Origin: Alkaliphilus sp.
GTDB taxonomy: Bacteria; Bacillota; Clostridia; Peptostreptococcales; Thermotaleaceae
Direction of reading: 5' to 3'
Length of the DNA stretch: 9,913 bases
Assembly: GCA_018335765.1 (NCBI GenBank)
Contig: JAGXRU010000133.1
Location: 1 to 9,913 of the forward strand
Shown one piece after another: positions 7,063 through 9,913 of the stretch (positions are counted from its first letter, which is position 1; every line of letters starts with the position of its first letter). The translations under genes were made by a program, and so were the position numbers. A model generated the notes under the pieces. The model was not told the origin of the DNA. It searched no databases and saw only the letters and a program-made list of their open reading frames with translations.

Positions 7063-7899
7063 ATGCCTTTGCATTTAGAAGTTAAACAACTAAACTTAAC
7101 TGATCTCATGATGTATCAATGTGGTTATGAAGCCTGTGAGCCCTCTCATGCTTTCGGTCCTGCCGTAAGAGATCATTTTCTGATCCATTATATCTTAAGT
7201 GGCAAAGGTTATTTTCATGCGAATAACAAAATCTATAATTTAGGAAAGGGCCAAGGTTTTCTAATCTCTCCTGATGCCATTACATTCTATGAAGCTGATA
7301 TGAATGATCCTTGGACATACGTTTGGGCTGGTTTTCACGGACTAAGAGCTGCGGGCTATTTAGAAGCTGCAGGACTTACACAAAAAACACCTATTTTAAC
7401 GCCTGAAAGCGAGGACTATATTATTCATTGTTTTGAAGAAATGTTAAAAACCCAAGAATTAAAAATAGGACGGGAACTAAGACTGCTCGGAATACTGTAC
7501 ACCCTTCTCTCGGAGCTTATCGAAATCAATACCTACACCTTGGTACAATCTGTAAGAAGAGAGCGTAAGGAAGATTATGTTCAAGCAGCTATACGATATA
7601 TAGAAATGAATTACTCCAGGAAAATAACTATCGCAGAACTGGCACATCATATCGGCCTTGACAGGAGCTATTTGTGCCATTTATTTAAGGAACTTCTGTC
7701 TAAATCTCCTCAGCAGTTTTTAATTGATTACAGAATCAATAGAGCTATAGAACTGATGCATAATCCCCTTTTAACCTTAGGAGATATTGCCCGTTCCGTA
7801 GGTTATACTGACGGACTGACTTTTTCCAAGGCTTTTTCTAAAGTTAAGGGAATGGCCCCAAGCTTGTATCATCAAAACCTACTAACTAGATTGACCTGA
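7063..7899 (+). CDS. AraC-family transcriptional regulator, likely controlling melA
   Basis: This 278-residue protein has the usual two-part AraC layout. Residues from about 15 to 100 form a cupin-like sugar-sensing domain, with HYILSGKGYFHANNKIYNLGKGQGFLISP (42-70) and WTYVWAGFHG (84-93), as in MsmR/RafR-like regulators. Residues from about 172 to 272 form the DNA-binding domain with two helix-turn-helix units. The first is around ITIAELAHHIGLDRSYLCHLF (188-208) and the second around LTLGDIARSVGYTDGLTFSKAF (237-258), ending in the family signature GMAPSLYH. It is divergent from melA, which argues for local activation of the alpha-galactosidase in response to an alpha-galactoside; that is inference from position. 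AAGGGG at 7051-7056 lies 6 bases before the ATG. An ATG at 7058 is out of frame. No clear terminator follows the gene. Confidence 0.93.
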   Translation: MPLHLEVKQLNLTDLMMYQCGYEACEPSHAFGPAVRDHFLIHYILSGKGYFHANNKIYNLGKGQGFLISPDAITFYEADMNDPWTYVWAGFHGLRAAGYLEAAGLTQKTPILTPESEDYIIHCFEEMLKTQELKIGRELRLLGILYTLLSELIEINTYTLVQSVRRERKEDYVQAAIRYIEMNYSRKITIAELAHHIGLDRSYLCHLFKELLSKSPQQFLIDYRINRAIELMHNPLLTLGDIARSVGYTDGLTFSKAFSKVKGMAPSLYHQNLLTRLT

Positions 7900-7943
7900 T
7901 AAATCACTTTTTAAGATTGTGTGTTAAAATCAAAAGAATAAAT

Positions 7944-7972
7944 TTGCACAGGGTGAGTTTATGCAATATACT
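7944..7972 (+). promoter_or_regulatory. Upstream candidate promoter (P1) of the arginase gene
   Basis: TTGCAC at 7944-7949 and TATACT at 7967-7972 are 17 bases apart; the -10 matches 5 of 6, the -35 only 3 of 6. An inverted pair TTGCA (7944-7948) and TGCAA (7962-7966) frames the spacer and could be an operator. The half TTTATGCA (7958-7965) resembles half of an ArgR/AhrC ARG box on the opposite strand, but no full box is present. Confidence 0.3.
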
Positions 7973-7983
7973 GAGTTAAATTA

Positions 7984-8012
7984 TTGATGCCGAAATATAA
8001 ATATGGTACAAT
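7984..8012 (+). promoter_or_regulatory. Main candidate promoter (P2) of the arginase gene
   Basis: TTGATG at 7984-7989 and TACAAT at 8007-8012 are separated by exactly 17 bases, with TGG before the -10 box giving an extended -10. Matches are 4 of 6 and 5 of 6 to the sigma-A consensus. Transcription would begin near 8019 and leave an untranslated leader of about 170 bases. The 288-base gap 7900-8187 otherwise holds a ten-T run (8070-8079) and no credible gene. Confidence 0.5.
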
Positions 8013-8187
8013 AATACACGGAAAGTGGTTAGAGATTATGAAAAACTATTCTTCTGCGTCGACATGAAATTTTTTTTTTGACCTAAGGGTTAGAATATAA
8101 ATTTTGATTTTGAAATAAGGAAATACTTTGGTAGAGAGACTCAAACTATTTAAAAAGACTTAATATTGACTATGGAGGAAAGATCTC

Positions 8188-9099
8188 ATGAAACCTAGCA
8201 TAAATAAAAAAATATCTATTATTGGTGTTGCAATAGACTTAGGGGCAGGCACCTCAGGAGTTTGTCTTGGTCCGGCCGCAATAAGGCAAGCAGGTATTGT
8301 CAGCAGATTAAAAAATATTGGATATGATGTGGAGGATCGCGGTGATATCATGGCTGAAGTGCCAGGAAGCGTATTTTCAGATTCTACAAAACTAAAAAAC
8401 TTAAATGAAGTGGTTAGAGTGAATTCCGAACTTTGCAAAACCGTGAATGATATTATGAATGAAGATCGATTCCCTCTTGTACTTGGGGGAGATCATAGTA
8501 TTGCTATTGGCACGATTGCTGGTGTTCTTCAGCACAAAAAGAACCTAGGTGTGATATGGTTTGATGCACATGGTGATATCAATACTGAAGACACATCTCC
8601 AACTGGAAATATCCATGGTATGCCTGTTGCGGTAAGTCTTGGCATGGGGCATGAAAAACTAATTTCGATCGGAAGTCCTAAAAATAATCTTGATGCGAAG
8701 AAAATTGTATTTATTGGAAGTCGAGATTTAGACCAAGGAGAAAGGAAAGTTTTGAAAGAACTTGGGATTACTGTGTTTACAATGCATGAAATTGACCGCT
8801 TGGGTATGCCTGAGGTTATTGAAAGAGCCATTGTAATTGCTTCTGATGGTACTGATGGCATTCATGTAAGCTTTGACATGGATAGTATGGATCCTGTTTA
8901 TGCGCCAGGAACTGGAACAAGAGTTCCAGGAGGACTTACTTACAGAGAAAGTCATCTAGCATTAGAAATGATATCTCTTAAGGCAAATGTTGTTAGTGCC
9001 GAATTTGTTGAGATTAATCCAATATTAGACAATAAAAACCAGACATCTGAAACGGTAGTTGGATTGGTAGGTTCACTTATGGGAGAGTGGTTATTCTAA
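8188..9099 (+). CDS. rocF: Arginase
   Basis: Arginase splits L-arginine into ornithine and urea with a binuclear manganese centre. The 303-residue product has the family length. All six metal ligands are visible: His103 (GGDHS), Asp126, His128 and Asp130 (WFDAHGDIN), Asp230 and Asp232 (SFDMDSMDP). These follow the Bacillus caldovelox enzyme at a constant offset of +4, and Glu275 in EFVEINP matches its conserved Glu. The substrate loop NTEDTSPTGNIHG (132-144) contains His143, matching human His141, and separates arginase from agmatinase and formiminoglutamase. The usual Ser of SGNxHG is Thr139 here. The N-terminal GTSGVCLGPAAIR (21-33) is also typical. GGAGG at 8174-8178 is 9 bases before the ATG. 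The gene stands alone between its own promoter region and a terminator; no rocD, rocE or arginine permease is adjacent, so its role (nitrogen use or ornithine supply) is open. Confidence 0.96.
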   Translation: MKPSINKKISIIGVAIDLGAGTSGVCLGPAAIRQAGIVSRLKNIGYDVEDRGDIMAEVPGSVFSDSTKLKNLNEVVRVNSELCKTVNDIMNEDRFPLVLGGDHSIAIGTIAGVLQHKKNLGVIWFDAHGDINTEDTSPTGNIHGMPVAVSLGMGHEKLISIGSPKNNLDAKKIVFIGSRDLDQGERKVLKELGITVFTMHEIDRLGMPEVIERAIVIASDGTDGIHVSFDMDSMDPVYAPGTGTRVPGGLTYRESHLALEMISLKANVVSAEFVEINPILDNKNQTSETVVGLVGSLMGEWLF

Positions 9100-9125
9100 G
9101 AGTTAAAGTTATGTTTGAGATATTT

Positions 9126-9167
9126 AAAACTAAGAGTCATGTCGATCGACAAGACTCTTAGTTTTTT
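9126..9167 (+). terminator. Intrinsic terminator of the arginase gene
   Basis: A perfect 13-bp stem (9126-9138 with 9153-9165, core CTAAGAGTC / GACTCTTAG) is followed by a run of six T (9162-9167). The loop contains the 12-bp palindrome TGTCGATCGACA (9140-9151), so after one A-A mismatch the hairpin can continue with TGTC / GACA and a GATC tetraloop. It begins 26 bases after the arginase stop codon. Confidence 0.92.
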
Positions 9168-9315
9168 GCGTTTTGGGGTAATAAACGAAGGAAAAAATAC
9201 TGAGAATGGCTGATTCCATGGAAACGTTATTGAATGAATATTATCTAGTTAACTCCACAAAATAATGATAAATCTTTTAGGTAGATATATTATTTGCATA
9301 ATTTCTATGAAGTAA

Positions 9316-9332
9316 AAGGAGTGATCCGTATT
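9316..9332 (+). promoter_or_regulatory. Ribosome binding site pointing to a non-standard ATT start
   Basis: AAGGAGTGATC at 9316-9326 equals the ideal AAGGAGGTGATC with one G missing. Its AAGGAG core ends 8 bases before ATT at 9330, exactly the codon where related proteins have their initiator Met (M-KALIMAGG). The in-frame GTG at 9321 overlaps this site and has no good one of its own. ATG at 9345 is too far away and would remove the first beta strand. Confidence 0.4.
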
Positions 9333-9913
9333 AAAGCTCTAATAATGGCAGGCGGAAAAGGAACAAGGTTAAGACCTCTTACATGTGGAATACCAAAACC
9401 AATGGTTCCGATTCTAAATAAACCTGTAATGGAATATAGCATTAAATTATTAAAGAAATATGGAATAAGGGATATCGCTGTCACCATGGCATATTTGCCT
9501 ACCGTTATTACTGATTATTTTGCAGATGGAGAGAAATGGGGAGTTCATCTAAAGTATTTTAATGAGGAAGTACCGCTTGGAACTGGTGGAAGTGTAAAGA
9601 ACGCAGAGGAATTTCTTGAGGATACATTTATTGTAATTAGCGGTGATGCCTTAACTGATTTAGATATAAATCAAGCTTTGAAATATCATAAAATGAAAAA
9701 ATCAAGAGCGACTCTTGTATTAAAAAAAGAACCAGTTCCTGTAGAATATGGTGTTGTTATTACAGATGAAAGTGGTAGAATCATTCGATTCCTTGAAAAG
9801 CCGAGTTGGGGAGAGGTATTCAGCGATACCATAAATACGGGTATTTATATACTAGAACCTGAAGTTTTGAATTATTACCAAAAAGGTGAAAATTTCGATT
9901 TTAGCAAAGATCT
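9321..9913 (+). CDS. Sugar-phosphate nucleotidyltransferase (mannose-1-phosphate guanylyltransferase-like), 3' end cut by the window
   Basis: The protein makes a nucleotide-sugar from a sugar-1-phosphate and an NTP, a cytosolic step towards cell-surface polysaccharides. About 197 codons are visible. They show the NTP-binding loop KALIMAGGKGTRLRPLT, then IPKPMVPILNKPVMEY, the VPLGTGGSVKNAE substrate segment, VISGDALTD with the metal-binding Asp, RFLEKPSWGEVFSDTINTGIYILEPEVL, and FDFSKD at the edge. The SWGEVFSDTINTGIY and FDFSKD pattern recalls the long Firmicutes and cyanobacterial proteins that add hexapeptide repeats and a phosphomannomutase-like domain, but that part lies outside the window. 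Substrate (mannose-1-P, glucose-1-P or other) cannot be fixed. The listed start is GTG 9321; ATT 9330 may be the real one. The 221-base gap before it (9100-9320) holds the arginase terminator, a weak cre-like site at 9218-9232 and no convincing promoter. Confidence 0.88.
   Translation, partial: MIRIKALIMAGGKGTRLRPLTCGIPKPMVPILNKPVMEYSIKLLKKYGIRDIAVTMAYLPTVITDYFADGEKWGVHLKYFNEEVPLGTGGSVKNAEEFLEDTFIVISGDALTDLDINQALKYHKMKKSRATLVLKKEPVPVEYGVVITDESGRIIRFLEKPSWGEVFSDTINTGIYILEPEVLNYYQKGENFDFSKD

Noticed and set aside
7944..7972. ARG box (AhrC/ArgR operator) at the arginase promoter
   Set aside because: Only one half-site resembles the consensus and the partner is at the wrong distance.
8038..8083. 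Attenuator or intrinsic terminator ending at the T10 run in the arginase leader
   Set aside because: No stable stem can be drawn directly before the T run; GTCGAC is only a 6-base palindrome without flanking pairing.
9206..9265. A 19-codon reading frame, MADSMETLLNEYYLVNSTK, between arginase and the nucleotidyltransferase
   Set aside because: The nearest AAGGA is 13 bases away, the peptide matches nothing I know, and such short frames are expected by chance.
1..9913. Mobile elements, CRISPR arrays, tRNA or rRNA genes, defence or toxin-antitoxin systems
   Set aside because: No transposase, terminal repeats, regular spaced repeats or RNA-gene signatures were seen; the clear genes account for nearly all the sequence.

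Overview
The window looks like a piece of a low-GC Gram-positive chromosome, most likely an anaerobic member of the Clostridia (Alkaliphilus-like or a relative). The basis is the AT-rich coding sequence, strong AGGAGG-type ribosome binding sites, intrinsic terminators, the fused CobA-HemD protein and the tetrapyrrole gene order. The exact genus cannot be fixed from the sequence.

Positions 1-5417 (+ strand) are a tetrapyrrole operon: a precorrin-2 dehydrogenase cut by the left edge, then hemC, a cobA-hemD fusion, hemB and hemL. Together these genes carry glutamate-1-semialdehyde to 5-aminolevulinate (HemL), porphobilinogen (HemB), hydroxymethylbilane (HemC), uroporphyrinogen III (HemD domain), precorrin-2 (CobA domain) and sirohydrochlorin (precorrin-2 dehydrogenase). 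Of the C5 route only glutamyl-tRNA reductase (HemA) is missing, and it is probably just outside the left edge. No hemE or other protoheme gene is seen, so the cassette points to siroheme and/or corrinoid (B12) supply. The last four genes are almost continuous (8-base overlaps or 1-base gaps). The only real gap, before hemC, holds a perfect 14-bp palindrome over a possible internal promoter.

A 15-bp hairpin flanked by A and T runs (5522-5565) separates this operon from the convergent gene melA (5597-6913, - strand), a GH4 alpha-galactosidase. melA is divergent from an AraC-family regulator (7063-7899, +). The two share a 149-base intergenic region with promoter-like elements and short direct repeats about two helical turns apart, a typical regulator/target arrangement, but with no transporter gene next to them.

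A complete arginase gene (8188-9099, +) follows a 288-base region with two promoter-like elements and a long leader, and ends in a strong intrinsic terminator. The right edge cuts a sugar-phosphate nucleotidyltransferase of the mannose-1-phosphate guanylyltransferase type, possibly the N-terminal part of the longer form fused to a phosphomannomutase domain. Its start codon is uncertain and may be ATT.

Overall these are recognisable metabolic genes. I found no defence system, mobile element, CRISPR array, RNA gene or convincing undescribed system. The points worth a second look are regulatory: the palindrome before hemC, the melA/araC intergenic repeats, the arginase leader and the start of the last gene.
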